Positions 16,570 to 25,353 of a DNA stretch of 64,000 nt are shown here, one piece after another. Position 1 is the first letter of the stretch. The number at the start of each line of letters is the position of its first letter. The notes beneath the pieces were generated by a model that was given only the letters and a program-made list of their open reading frames with translations, was not told the origin of the DNA and made no database searches. Origin of the DNA: an uncultured Pelagibacteraceae bacterium (GTDB lineage: Bacteria > Pseudomonadota > Alphaproteobacteria > Pelagibacterales > Pelagibacteraceae); NCBI GenBank assembly GCA_902575095.1, contig CACGPY010000004.1:1-64000 (forward strand), in the 5' to 3' direction. The position numbers and the translations under genes were made by a program.

Positions 16570-16857
16570 CTATGCGTTATAGTCCATGACTTGATCTGTG
16601 CACTCAACAAACTTATGAGGAGTAAAAAAATCATTCATTTGACCTAGTTGATTGATAATTGCTTGTTCATCTTTTCCTTTCCACCAACAATACATTTCCA
16701 TTGTATCTCCTGGCGTGTTCCAAGTCATTTGACAAGCTGCATTGTCACTTTTCATGCTCTTAACAATGTCCTCCATCTTCATAGAAGCCACTGTATCAGT
16801 AAATTTTTTTTTCATTTCGGCAGACTTAAAAGTATGCGTAACCATATAGTTTTTCAT
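16570..16857 (-). CDS. small alpha/beta-barrel-like protein, unknown function
   Basis: The 95-residue protein begins with a strand (MKNYMVTHTFKS) and continues with an amphipathic helix (MKKKFTDTVASM), then MTWNTPGDTMEMYCWWKGKDEQAI. That order is typical of ferredoxin-like dimeric barrels. It has two Cys (residues about 42 and 57) plus another near the C-terminus. No known family name comes to mind. It is separated from the DUF1330 gene upstream by no bases and from the membrane-protein gene by 7. The ATG is supported by an upstream AGGAGT. Confidence 0.68.
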   Translation of the reverse strand: MKNYMVTHTFKSAEMKKKFTDTVASMKMEDIVKSMKSDNAACQMTWNTPGDTMEMYCWWKGKDEQAIINQLGQMNDFFTPHKFVECTDQVMDYNA

Positions 16858-17145
16858 TTATACTCCTTTAATTATTATTCCATTAGCTACTGAGTTTGCT
16901 AATCGAATAGGTTTCACGGGTTTATACTCCTCAGAATCATACCACTCTAAAGCTTTTTCATAAGTTGGAAATTTAATTACTACCGTTCTAGGATATTTCC
17001 ACTCACCATCTATAACTTTGTACTCCCCGGCACGTACAAGGTATTCTCCTCCGAATTTTTGAACTGTCGGAACCACCTTACCAACATATTCTTTATAAGC
17101 TTCAGGATTTTTTACATCTATATTAGCTATAACGTACCCACTCAT
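16858..17145 (-). CDS. DUF1330 family protein
   Basis: This 95-residue protein matches DUF1330. It has GYVIANIDVKNPEAYKEYV at the N-terminus, VPTVQKFGGEYLVRAGEY in the middle, and VVIKFPTYEKALEWYDSEEYKPVKPIR, which contains the family's signature P-x-x-x-x-A-x-x-W-Y-x-S-x-x-Y. It is a dimeric alpha/beta-barrel with unknown chemistry. The stop of this gene and the next gene's ATG are adjacent, indicating an operon. The secreted-protein gene lies two bases upstream. Confidence 0.88.
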   Translation of the reverse strand: MSGYVIANIDVKNPEAYKEYVGKVVPTVQKFGGEYLVRAGEYKVIDGEWKYPRTVVIKFPTYEKALEWYDSEEYKPVKPIRLANSVANGIIIKGV

Positions 17146-17147
17146 GT

Positions 17148-17531
17148 TTAGCCTGCGTAAATCGTTCTGGATAATTTTTCGATTTTTTGTTCTGAACCTT
17201 TAATTTGCTTATAAATAAATTTATTACACTCGCCATTTTTAGCTTTATCAAAAGGCTTTCCATAAACTTTGTCCACATAAACATTCATGCCTTTATTCAT
17301 TTCATCTTCTTTTACGCCTTCAGACGCAAGATACTCCCTAATTACTTTTACCGAAGCTAAAGCTAATTCCATATTTTTTACCTCAATAGTCTCAGCTGGT
17401 AAAACAGCAGTCGCACTGTAGTGACCTAAACACTCTATTGTTTTTTCTTTTTGAGCTTTTGTAATGTGCCCCGCAGCGAAGGCTGAGCCTAAGTATAAGA
17501 AAGATATCAAAATTGATAATTTTAATTTCAT
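17148..17531 (-). CDS. small secreted protein heading the barrel-protein operon
   Basis: The 127-residue protein has a signal peptide (MKLKLSILISFLYLGSAFA, cut after residue 19). The mature domain is helical with two Cys (IECLGHYS and GECNKFIYK) that could pair. I do not recognise it. It is the first gene of the six-gene minus-strand run ending at 15507, with a two-base gap to the DUF1330 gene. Export to the periplasm while the other members are cytoplasmic or membrane proteins suggests a system that spans the inner membrane. Confidence 0.7.
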   Translation of the reverse strand: MKLKLSILISFLYLGSAFAAGHITKAQKEKTIECLGHYSATAVLPAETIEVKNMELALASVKVIREYLASEGVKEDEMNKGMNVYVDKVYGKPFDKAKNGECNKFIYKQIKGSEQKIEKLSRTIYAG

Positions 17532-17616
17532 AATTAATCTTATTTAATATTGTTATAGATTAACTATGTTAAAAATTTATTTCAGGTATGCAATTTGTCT
17601 ACAACCAGAGGAAGAA

Positions 17617-18621
17617 CTAAGGAATAAGAATGATTTTAGGGGCAACACAAGTACCATTATGTATTTCTTGAAATGCATCTTGGCCTTTTTTAAGATCTCG
17701 GTATTCTATCCATCCTAAATCACCTAATTTTTTATCTTTTAATATCACTAAACTATTTTTAAAATCGTTATTTGTATAACAATAAGTTCCAACTAATGTT
17801 ATTTCTTGGATTGTAAGTTTTTTAAAATTAAAAGTCCCAGAGGGATGGGTTAAACCTATATGAACTATAGTGCCTCCGGGCGCTATTGAATTAACCGCTT
17901 GATGTCTAGTGATCTCTAATCCTACAGACTCCAATATTAAATCAAAATGGTTTTCTTTAATAGATTTATCATCTGGTTCAACAAAACTTGCTTTTAGATA
18001 TTTTCCACATTCGTCTAATCTTTTTTTATTGGGATCAGACATGATTATATTACTCGAATTTTTCTCTTTATTTAGCACCAGACCACAAAGCAAACCTATA
18101 GCCCCCGCTCCTTGTATTAAAATCTTACAATCTGATAAAGGTTTTTGTAAATTTGCCTCAGCTAATAAAACTGCATGCAAAGCAACGGCTGTTGGTTCTG
18201 CCAATGCTGCTTCTTTCATATTTAAACCTTTTGGTACCTCAAAAATATTTTGCTCTGGAACAGAAACTAATTCTGCTAAACCACCATCTCTTTTTGTAGG
18301 AGTACTCATTCCAATCATTGTTCTTTGCGGGCACAGATGCTCTCTTTTGTTTTTGCAATAATCACAGTTCTCACAACTAATAAGTGGATTGATTACGACT
18401 TCTTTATTTTTAAATTTTCCATCTAAACTTGTTCCGCTAAACTCGTGACCTAATATAAGTGGTGGAATTCTTCTTTCATCTTTGCCGTGGTAAGCATGCA
18501 TATCTGAACCACAGATACCTGATGCGTGAACTTTTACTAATGCCTCGCCAGGTTTTTTAGTGGGATCTTTTTCTTCTCTGTAAACAATTTTCTGTGTACC
18601 AGTATAAACTAAAGCATGCAT
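17617..18621 (-). CDS. zinc-dependent medium-chain alcohol/polyol dehydrogenase
   Basis: This 334-residue MDR enzyme has GICGSDMHAYHG (catalytic-zinc Cys, about residue 37), LGHEFSGT (zinc His), the structural-zinc tetrad in CENCDYCKNKREHLC (about 83-97) and the Rossmann motif IQGAGAIGLL (about 168-177). Relatives include threonine, sorbitol and galactitol-phosphate dehydrogenases. It overlaps the HpsN-like gene by one base (TAATG) and ends the TRAP operon. In known dihydroxypropanesulfonate clusters, extra alcohol dehydrogenases (HpsO, HpsP) interconvert the S and R forms, and this gene may do the same. That is inference. Confidence 0.85.
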   Translation of the reverse strand: MHALVYTGTQKIVYREEKDPTKKPGEALVKVHASGICGSDMHAYHGKDERRIPPLILGHEFSGTSLDGKFKNKEVVINPLISCENCDYCKNKREHLCPQRTMIGMSTPTKRDGGLAELVSVPEQNIFEVPKGLNMKEAALAEPTAVALHAVLLAEANLQKPLSDCKILIQGAGAIGLLCGLVLNKEKNSSNIIMSDPNKKRLDECGKYLKASFVEPDDKSIKENHFDLILESVGLEITRHQAVNSIAPGGTIVHIGLTHPSGTFNFKKLTIQEITLVGTYCYTNNDFKNSLVILKDKKLGDLGWIEYRDLKKGQDAFQEIHNGTCVAPKIILIP

Positions 18622-19907
18622 TAATTAGAAAAACCGTATTTTCTTAATCTCACATCTCCGGTTCTAGCGTGAGCTTCCATTCCTTCGTATCTTGAAAGTC
18701 TAGCAGCAGCTGCTCCTACTTCTTTATTCGACTCTTTTGTCATTCTTTGAAAGCTTAATGTCTTTATAAATTTTCCGACAAATAAACCACCTGTATATTT
18801 TCCAGCACCTTTTGTTGGTAATATATGATTTGTACCTGAACATTTATCACCGTAAGCAACAGTAGTTTCTTCTCCAATGAATAATGATCCATAATTTTTA
18901 AGTCTTTTATGGAACCAATCTAAATTTTTTGTTTGAACTTCTAAGTGTTCTGGAGCGTATTCATCACTTATCTGAACCATTTCTTCATCAGTGTCACACA
19001 GGATAACTTCTCCGTAATCTTTCCATGCAGCTTCAGCACTTTTTCTTGGTAATTCAGGAAGTTCTTTAATTAATTCTGGAACTCTTTTTAAAACTTTGTC
19101 TGCTAAATCTTTGCTTGTTGTATAAAGCCAAGCTGGTGAATTATAACCATGCTCTGCTTGCCCTACTAAGTCAACTGCAACAATTTCAGAGTCTGCATTT
19201 TCATCGGCTATTATTGCAATTTCTGTAGGTCCAGCAAATAAATCAATTCCTACTCTTCCAAATAAAATTCTTTTTGCTTCTGCAACGAATTGATTGCCAG
19301 GACCGACTAACATGTCAGCTGGAGCATTTTTAAATAACCCATAAGTCATTGCTGCAATAGCTGGAATTCCTCCCAAATTCATTATTACATCTGCACCGCA
19401 TAAGTTTGCTGTATAGATTATAGTTGGATGAGCTCCAACATTTGGTTTTGGCGGGCTACATGCAATGATGTTCTTAACACCAGCTACTTTTGCTGTTGTA
19501 ACACTCATAACAGCTGATGCGATATGAGCAAATCTTCCTCCCGGGATATAACAGCCTGCAGTATTGACTGGCACAAGTTTTTGTCCTGCATATAAACCTT
19601 TTGATAATTCTATTTCAAAATTATTACCGTAATTTTTTAATTGCGCTTCTGCAAATTTTCTAACTCTATCATGAGCAAACTTTACATCGTCTTTAGTTTT
19701 TTGATCTATAGATTTATTTATTTCTTCAATTCTTTCTTTAGAGACAATTATATCTCCTTCATATTTATCAAATTTCTTTGTTAGTTCTTTACATCCAGTT
19801 TCTCTAGATGTTTCTAAATCTTTTAAAAGCGTTTGAACGATTTCACGAGTTTTTGCATCATCTGTGGATGCTGTTTTAGGTGCCTTTTTTAAATATTTAA
19901 TTGCCAT
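18621..19907 (-). CDS. hpsN: HisD-superfamily dehydrogenase, probable sulfopropanediol 3-dehydrogenase (HpsN-like)
   Basis: The 428-residue protein has the HisD fold. PVNTAGCYIPGGR comes first, then LVGPGNQFVAEAKR, GQAEHG (about 247-252), the catalytic EHLE (about 319-322), YGDKCSGTNHILPTKGA and MEAHARTGD. Zinc and catalytic positions are kept. The segments YTGGLFVGKFIKT and YGDK, as I recall them, are closer to HpsN than to true histidinol dehydrogenase. HpsN oxidises (R)-dihydroxypropanesulfonate to (R)-sulfolactate. Its place right after TRAP transporter genes, with no his genes nearby, supports a catabolic role. Oxidation of another diol is possible. It overlaps dctM by 11 bases. Confidence 0.8.
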   Translation of the reverse strand: MAIKYLKKAPKTASTDDAKTREIVQTLLKDLETSRETGCKELTKKFDKYEGDIIVSKERIEEINKSIDQKTKDDVKFAHDRVRKFAEAQLKNYGNNFEIELSKGLYAGQKLVPVNTAGCYIPGGRFAHIASAVMSVTTAKVAGVKNIIACSPPKPNVGAHPTIIYTANLCGADVIMNLGGIPAIAAMTYGLFKNAPADMLVGPGNQFVAEAKRILFGRVGIDLFAGPTEIAIIADENADSEIVAVDLVGQAEHGYNSPAWLYTTSKDLADKVLKRVPELIKELPELPRKSAEAAWKDYGEVILCDTDEEMVQISDEYAPEHLEVQTKNLDWFHKRLKNYGSLFIGEETTVAYGDKCSGTNHILPTKGAGKYTGGLFVGKFIKTLSFQRMTKESNKEVGAAAARLSRYEGMEAHARTGDVRLRKYGFSN

Positions 19908-21231
19908 ATAAAAGTGTTGGTAGCCACAACGCTATTTGTGGAAATATAACTATTAATATTAATCCAATTAATTGTAAAACCATAAATTGCATCATTCCAA
20001 AATATATATCTTTTAAATCCCACTCTGGTACAACACCTTTTAAAAAATAAGCCGATAAAGCGACGGGTGGTGAAAGCCAACAGGTCTGGAGATTAACTGC
20101 GACTAGTATAGCAAACCAAGTTAAATTAAAGCCGAGTGCTTCAACTAAAGGCAAAATAATTGGAATAATTATCATAACTATTGGTACCCACTCTAAAGGC
20201 CAACCAAGTAAGAAAATCATCGCCATTATCATTGCTAAAATTAAATACTTATTCATTTCAAGACCAAGTAGAAACTCAGTTAGTAAAGTAGGTGTGCCCA
20301 ATCTAGCAAATACAGCTCCAAAGAAGTTTGAGGCAGCTACAAGAACCATTATTAGAGCTGTTATTTCCAAAGTTTTCACAAGAGCCTCTTGTAATTTAGG
20401 AAGAGTTAATTTTTTATATGCGAGTGATAGCAAGAGTGCACCCATTGCTCCACAACCTGCAGCCTCTGTAGGTGTTGCAAAACCTAATAATATACTTCCA
20501 AGCGCTGCAAAAACTAATGCTGCTGGAGGAACTAATCCTAAAAGAAATTCAATCCAAACAGTTTTCATACTGGTTGGTCTCATGTCTTCTGGCAATGGTG
20601 GACCTAATTTTGGATCCAGCATACATCTAATTGTTGTGTATGCAGCAAACAACGAAGCTAAAAGTATTCCTGGTAATATTGCAGCTGCAAATAAATCTAT
20701 AACAGGAATTTCCATAATTGGCCCCATAACTACAAGCATGATGCTTGGTGGTATTAAAATTCCTAATGTTCCTCCTGCCGTAATTGTTCCTGCAGCAAGC
20801 TGAACATTATAACTAGATCTATTCATAGATTTAGCAGCCATAATTCCTAAAATTGTAACTGAAGCTCCAACTATCCCTGTCGCTGCAGCAAAAATCACAG
20901 AAACAAATAAAACAGCATAATAAAGTGATCCTCTAACTCTAGCTAACATAAGTTGGAATGATGAGAACAACCTCTCCATTAAACCAGCTTGCTCCATCAT
21001 AATTCCCATGAAAACAAAGAGCGGTACGGCGGCCAGAGTTTGTTCGGTCATGACCATCGAAAATTGTAAGGTCATCAAATAAAAAACTAGTTTACCAAAT
21101 CCTAGATATCCAAATACAAAACCCAAAAAAATTAATGTAAAAGATATTGGAAATCCAACGAAGATTGCAAAAAGCATTACTCCAACTAAAATAATGCCTA
21201 ATACTGCTGGATCAATTAATTCTGCTATCAT
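19897..21231 (-). CDS. dctM: TRAP transporter large permease subunit (DctM)
   Basis: About 444 residues, almost entirely hydrophobic, with the 12-helix TRAP-M pattern. TRAP-M hallmarks include VPLFVFMGIMMEQAG near residue 65, GTLGILIPPSIMLVV near 140-155 and the ATPTEAAGCGAMGALLL segment near 255. I chose ATG 21231, which overlaps the dctQ stop as ATGA. The frame extends to 21252 but that start lies inside dctQ. It works with the Q subunit and the secreted binding protein to import an anionic solute by sodium symport. Substrate is inferred as a sulfonate from the downstream HpsN-like enzyme. Confidence 0.92.
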   Translation of the reverse strand: MIAELIDPAVLGIILVGVMLFAIFVGFPISFTLIFLGFVFGYLGFGKLVFYLMTLQFSMVMTEQTLAAVPLFVFMGIMMEQAGLMERLFSSFQLMLARVRGSLYYAVLFVSVIFAAATGIVGASVTILGIMAAKSMNRSSYNVQLAAGTITAGGTLGILIPPSIMLVVMGPIMEIPVIDLFAAAILPGILLASLFAAYTTIRCMLDPKLGPPLPEDMRPTSMKTVWIEFLLGLVPPAALVFAALGSILLGFATPTEAAGCGAMGALLLSLAYKKLTLPKLQEALVKTLEITALIMVLVAASNFFGAVFARLGTPTLLTEFLLGLEMNKYLILAMIMAMIFLLGWPLEWVPIVMIIIPIILPLVEALGFNLTWFAILVAVNLQTCWLSPPVALSAYFLKGVVPEWDLKDIYFGMMQFMVLQLIGLILIVIFPQIALWLPTLLYGN

Positions 21232-21845
21232 TTTTTTTCTTCTCCAGGCCACTCACCTTTTTTAGCAGCCCAATAGCTTTTAAGTAATTCTGATACGCCT
21301 TGAATTAAAAGAAATATTATACCTATCAATAAACATGATTTTATAGGCCACATAAATGGCATCCAAGTTGTATCCATTCCCCTTTCGCCCCTACGAATTG
21401 ACTCTTCGACATATCCTATAGTCATGTAAAGAAAGACTGTTAGTCCCGGAAAATAAAATAAAATATATAACCAAAAATCTACGAGACCTTGATTTTTAGT
21501 TTTGAAATTTCTGTATAAAAAATCTGCTCTTATGTGAACTCCTTTGGAGAGAGCATACCCTGCGCCTAACATAAATAGAGCCCCATATAAAAATCTACTC
21601 ATATCGTAAGCCCAAATTGTTGGAGCTAAAAATAATTTTCTCATTATAACTTCATAAGTCATTGCTAAAATTAAAGGCACAAGGATCCAACAAACTATAT
21701 TACCTACACGTTTGCTGAATTTATCTATTGAAGTAATAATGTTCGCCATCCATGCCGGCATATCGGCTGGCATTTTACCTGAACCGCCGCGTCTTTCAGC
21801 AATCATTTCATCTGAAATGTCTATCTTTGGTGGCTTGTCATTCAT
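21228..21845 (-). CDS. dctQ: TRAP transporter small permease subunit (DctQ)
   Basis: The 205-residue protein has four hydrophobic helices (roughly 45-65, 80-100, 125-150, 165-190) and the DctQ pattern WAYDMSRFLYGALFMLGAGYALSKGVHIRADFLYR. The long hydrophilic N-terminus (first ~35 residues) is typical of the mannitol/chloroaromatic subgroup. It pairs with the M subunit in the inner membrane. The ATG is 69 bases downstream of the binding-protein gene, with a strong terminator hairpin in between, and its end overlaps dctM. Confidence 0.88.
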   Translation of the reverse strand: MNDKPPKIDISDEMIAERRGGSGKMPADMPAWMANIITSIDKFSKRVGNIVCWILVPLILAMTYEVIMRKLFLAPTIWAYDMSRFLYGALFMLGAGYALSKGVHIRADFLYRNFKTKNQGLVDFWLYILFYFPGLTVFLYMTIGYVEESIRRGERGMDTTWMPFMWPIKSCLLIGIIFLLIQGVSELLKSYWAAKKGEWPGEEKK

Positions 21846-21856
21846 AATCTTATCCT

Positions 21857-21890
21857 AAAAAATTAGAGCGGACTGTTAAGTCCGCTCTAA
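21857..21890 (-). terminator. intra-operon terminator between dctP and dctQ
   Basis: On the minus strand the 12-bp perfect stem TTAGAGCGGACT / AGTCCGCTCTAA with a 4-base loop is followed by six T. It lies downstream of the TRAP binding-protein gene and just before dctQ, so it probably lowers read-through to the permease genes. The arrangement copies that seen after tauA. Confidence 0.9.
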
Positions 21891-21913
21891 AATATTCTTA
21901 AAGTTTTTGCTTA

Positions 21914-23008
21914 TTACTTTAATGTCGCCGCGTGAGCCATTCCTAGCTTAGCGTTTGACATTTGAGCACCACTCCAGAATGGTACAGCAATATCAGCAAA
22001 TTCTTTCATTGATTTGTAAACTTTAGCGAAAAATTTATTTTCTGCTGCGTTTTTGTTCAATGTTTTCTTTGCTGCTGCCATATATTCTTTAAAATAGTCT
22101 GTTGGAGTATCTTCTAAAATCACTCCGTGCTTAGTCGTTAACTCTCTTAAAGCTTTTCCATTTTCATAGATTCTGTAGCTTAAAGATTTAGCTAATGAAG
22201 CGTTTGCAGCTACTTCAAGAGATTTTTTCTCATGAGCAGTCATTTTTTTGTAAGTTTTTCCAGTAATATAAAAGTCAGCATTTACTACAACTTGGTGTAA
22301 ACCTTGTAGGTAATAGTGTTTCAATACTTTTTGGAAACCAAATGTTAAATCTGGTTTTGGACAACACCATTCTGCTGCATCGATAGTACCTGCTTGTAAT
22401 GCTGGAAGAATATCTCCACCACCCATTGCTACAGATGCAATACCGATATCTTTATATGTTTGACCAGGAATTCCTGGAGGTGTTCTGAATTTATATTTTC
22501 TAAAATCAGCCATATCTTTAATTGGTTTTGGAAACCAACCTAAAGCTTCTGGACCTACTGGTTGAAGCATAAATCCTTTAATGTCTCTACCCATTTCTTT
22601 CCATAGTTGGTCATATAATTCTTTACCACCACCATATTGGAACCAAGATAAAAATGCTAAGTTATCTATACCTACTCCACCACCTGCTACTGGCGAACCG
22701 AATAACATGGCAGCTGGGTGATCTCCAGACCAATAATGTGTCCATGCGAAACCACAATCTATCAATCCTTTATCAACCGCGTCTAAAGTCTCTTTTACTC
22801 CTACAACAGCACCTGCTGGTAAAATCTCAAATTTTAAAGATCCATCAGTAAGTTCTGTTACAGTGTCAGTAAAGTCCTTTAACATTTTCACTTCATCAGC
22901 TTTAGTGTTAAGAACGGTCTGACATTTTAAAGTTTTAGCATTCGCTGAAGTCATAGAAAATCCTACAAGAACAGCTAAGCCGAAAACTAAAGATAATAAT
23001 TTTTTCAT
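21914..23008 (-). CDS. dctP: TRAP transporter substrate-binding protein (DctP)
   Basis: The 364-residue protein has a signal peptide (MKKLLSLVFGLAVLVGFSMTSANA, cut near 24), then a DctP/TakP-like fold. FRKYKFRTPPGIPGQTY is the conserved arginine-containing binding region (about 165-181), and ALQAGTIDAAEWCCPKPDLTFGF follows. The residues AEWCCP replace the AEWVGP of TakP relatives, an unusual Cys pair at the ligand-binding site. The RxPPG arginine usually contacts a carboxylate and could as well hold a sulfonate. A GGGGGA site precedes the ATG. It heads the TRAP-HpsN operon. Confidence 0.9.
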   Translation of the reverse strand: MKKLLSLVFGLAVLVGFSMTSANAKTLKCQTVLNTKADEVKMLKDFTDTVTELTDGSLKFEILPAGAVVGVKETLDAVDKGLIDCGFAWTHYWSGDHPAAMLFGSPVAGGGVGIDNLAFLSWFQYGGGKELYDQLWKEMGRDIKGFMLQPVGPEALGWFPKPIKDMADFRKYKFRTPPGIPGQTYKDIGIASVAMGGGDILPALQAGTIDAAEWCCPKPDLTFGFQKVLKHYYLQGLHQVVVNADFYITGKTYKKMTAHEKKSLEVAANASLAKSLSYRIYENGKALRELTTKHGVILEDTPTDYFKEYMAAAKKTLNKNAAENKFFAKVYKSMKEFADIAVPFWSGAQMSNAKLGMAHAATLK

Positions 23009-23149
23009 TATTTCCCCCGTTTTGTATTAATAAAAAAGAGAATTAAACCTCTAATAAAAATCAGAGTCAAACCAAACTAATTAAACCTGAAGTTGAATAA
23101 GTCATATTAGTATGTATGAGTTTTCTTAAGTATAGGTTAAATTCTAAAT

Positions 23150-24757
23150 ATGGATGAATTCGATTTTATAATTATTGGAGCAGGCTCAGCAGGATGCGTA
23201 CTTGCGAACAGATTAAGTGCAGATCCAAATAACAAAGTTCTTTTATTAGAAGCAGGAGGCAAAGATACTTATCCATGGATCCATATTCCCGTTGGATATT
23301 TTAAAACAATGCATAACCCAAAAGTCGATTGGTGCTTTCATACTGAAAAAGATGAAACAATGAATAATAGATCAATAAGATATCCTAGAGGAAAAACTTT
23401 AGGAGGAAGTTCTTCCATCAATGGTCTTCTTTGGATTAGAGGTCAAAGTAATGATTATGATAACTGGAGACAACAAGGTAATGCTGGTTGGGGTTGGGAT
23501 GATGTTTTTCCTTATTTTTTAAAATCAGAAAATAATGAACTTGGTCCTAATGAATTTCACAATGATAAAGGGCCTATTACTGTTTCAAATAAAAAGATTA
23601 ATTTAGATATGCTTGAAGAGTTTCAAAATGCTGCTGAAGAAACCGGAATACCACGAACGGAAGATTTTAATACAGGTGATAATTTTGGTATTGGTTATTT
23701 TCAATTTACTACAAGTCGAAATAAATTATTAAAATTACGATGCAGTGCTGCAAAAGGATATTTAAACCCTGTCAAAAATAGATCGAATTTAAAAATTGTT
23801 ACTAAAGCTCATGTACAAAAAATAAATTTTGAGGGAAAAAAGGCAATTGGTGTGAGCTATTATCAAAAAGAAAAAGTAATTACCGTTAAAGCTAGCAGAG
23901 AAGTAATTTTATCAGCAGGTTCGATTGGATCACCGCATATTTTACAAGTTTCAGGAATTGGAGACTCAGAAAAATTAAAAAAATTCGGAATAAAAACTAT
24001 TCATGAATTAAAAGGTGTGGGAAAAAACTTGCAAGATCACTTAATGTTTAGACCTGTATATAAAGTTAAAAATTTAAAGTCATTAAACAGTAAAATTAAT
24101 AGTCTAATAGGAAATTTCTTTATTGGATTAGAATATATATTTAAGCAAAGTGGTCCAATGACAATGGGTGCAAGTCAAGTGTGTGGGTTTGTCAAAAGTG
24201 ATCCTTCAAGAGCCACTCCTAACTTACAATTTCATGTTCAACCAATTAGTACAGATATTTTGGGAGCAACAAAAATGCATGACTTTGATGGAATAACTCC
24301 AACTGTTGCTAATGTGAGACCCTCAAGCAGAGGAGAAATTAATATAGCAAGTAATGACAGTAGAGATAATCCTAAAATTAAAATGAATTATTTGTCTACT
24401 CAAGATGATAGAGATGTTGCGGCTAAAGCACTAAAAATTGTAAGAAATATAATGCTTAATACTGAAACATTTAAAAAATATGAGCCTGAAGAATATAGAC
24501 CAGGTTCACACATCACCGATGATGAAGAATTAGTAAAAGCTGCTAGTGATCATGCACAAACCATTTTTCATCCTGTTGGAACTTGCAAAATGGGTAAAGG
24601 AGACGAAGCTGTGGTTAACGATAAATTGCAAGCTCATGGAATACAAAATTTAAGAGTTGTGGATGCATCTATTATGCCCAATATAACCTCAGGGAATACT
24701 AATGCACCGACAATAATGATTGCAGAAAAAGCCTCGGACATGATACTTAACAAGTAA
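23150..24757 (+). CDS. GMC family oxidoreductase (choline/alcohol dehydrogenase-like)
   Basis: The 535-residue FAD enzyme has the dinucleotide motif [15 protein letters not shown] (residues 6-20), GMC signature 1 [20 protein letters not shown] (about 80-99), signature 2 [15 protein letters not shown] (about 262-276), and the C-terminal active-site HPVGTCKMG (about 480-488) and [13 protein letters not shown]. It oxidises primary alcohols such as choline, or others. Choline would give glycine betaine aldehyde, but the subgroup cannot be settled by eye. It is divergent from the TRAP operon, sharing ~140 bases, so an alcohol or diol substrate of that system is possible. Confidence 0.9.
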   Translation: MDEFDFIIIGAGSAGCVLANRLSADPNNKVLLLEAGGKDTYPWIHIPVGYFKTMHNPKVDWCFHTEKDETMNNRSIRYPRGKTLGGSSSINGLLWIRGQSNDYDNWRQQGNAGWGWDDVFPYFLKSENNELGPNEFHNDKGPITVSNKKINLDMLEEFQNAAEETGIPRTEDFNTGDNFGIGYFQFTTSRNKLLKLRCSAAKGYLNPVKNRSNLKIVTKAHVQKINFEGKKAIGVSYYQKEKVITVKASREVILSAGSIGSPHILQVSGIGDSEKLKKFGIKTIHELKGVGKNLQDHLMFRPVYKVKNLKSLNSKINSLIGNFFIGLEYIFKQSGPMTMGASQVCGFVKSDPSRATPNLQFHVQPISTDILGATKMHDFDGITPTVANVRPSSRGEINIASNDSRDNPKIKMNYLSTQDDRDVAAKALKIVRNIMLNTETFKKYEPEEYRPGSHITDDEELVKAASDHAQTIFHPVGTCKMGKGDEAVVNDKLQAHGIQNLRVVDASIMPNITSGNTNAPTIMIAEKASDMILNK

Positions 24758-24759
24758 TC

Positions 24760-25353
24760 ATGCTTGCAGAATTATTTACTCCTGAACAAATAACTATATT
24801 AACTCAAATCATCTTTATTGACCTTGTCTTAGCGGGCGACAATGCAATTATTATTGGAATGGTTGCCTCAAAATTTCCCCCTGATCAAAGAAAAAAAGTT
24901 ATTTTTTGGGGGATTGGAGGTGCTGTAGTTTTAAGAATAATTTTAACTCTTCTAACAGCTTACTTATTACAAATTACAGGTCTAAGACTTATTGGAGGAA
25001 TACTTTTATTGTACATTATTTATAAACTTTACATTGATGTAATCAAAGGAGCATCAAAGCAAGAGGATATTAAAGTTGATAATTCAAGTTTTCTTAAAGC
25101 AATTTGGACTGTGCTTTTAGCAGATTTTACCATGAGTTTAGATAATGTTCTTGGTGTGGCTGGAGCAGCTGGTCATCATTATCATTTATTAATTTTTGGA
25201 TTAATTCTATCAATAGTACTAATGGCAGTGGCTGCTAATCTAATTTCAGGATGGATTAAGAAATACAAATGGATAGCTTGGTTAGGTTTAATAGCAATTT
25301 TAATCGTAGCTGTTGATTTAATATATACAGATATTAAAATTTTATTACTTTGA
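24760..25353 (+). CDS. TerC family integral membrane protein
   Basis: The 197-residue protein has about seven hydrophobic helices and the TerC motifs IDLVLAGDNAIIIGM (about 19-33) and LLADFTMSLDNVLGVAG (about 118-134). Each has acidic and Asn residues proposed to bind metal. TerC proteins such as YjbE and Alx handle Mn(II) export or metal loading of exported proteins. It starts two bases after the GMC gene and shares one base with the following SDR (TGATG), so it is part of the 23.1-27.7 kb plus-strand operon. Confidence 0.88.
   Translation: MLAELFTPEQITILTQIIFIDLVLAGDNAIIIGMVASKFPPDQRKKVIFWGIGGAVVLRIILTLLTAYLLQITGLRLIGGILLLYIIYKLYIDVIKGASKQEDIKVDNSSFLKAIWTVLLADFTMSLDNVLGVAGAAGHHYHLLIFGLILSIVLMAVAANLISGWIKKYKWIAWLGLIAILIVAVDLIYTDIKILLL

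Noticed and set aside
16563-16634. Longer start for the four-helix membrane protein
   Set aside because: It would overlap the neighbouring gene by 65 bases. ATG 16562 sits just after a ribosome-site-like GGATATTT.
18621-19907. Histidinol dehydrogenase of histidine biosynthesis
   Set aside because: The fold and zinc residues fit, but TRAP transporter genes precede it, no his genes are adjacent and the YGDK/YTGGL segments look HpsN-like. A catabolic role is more likely.
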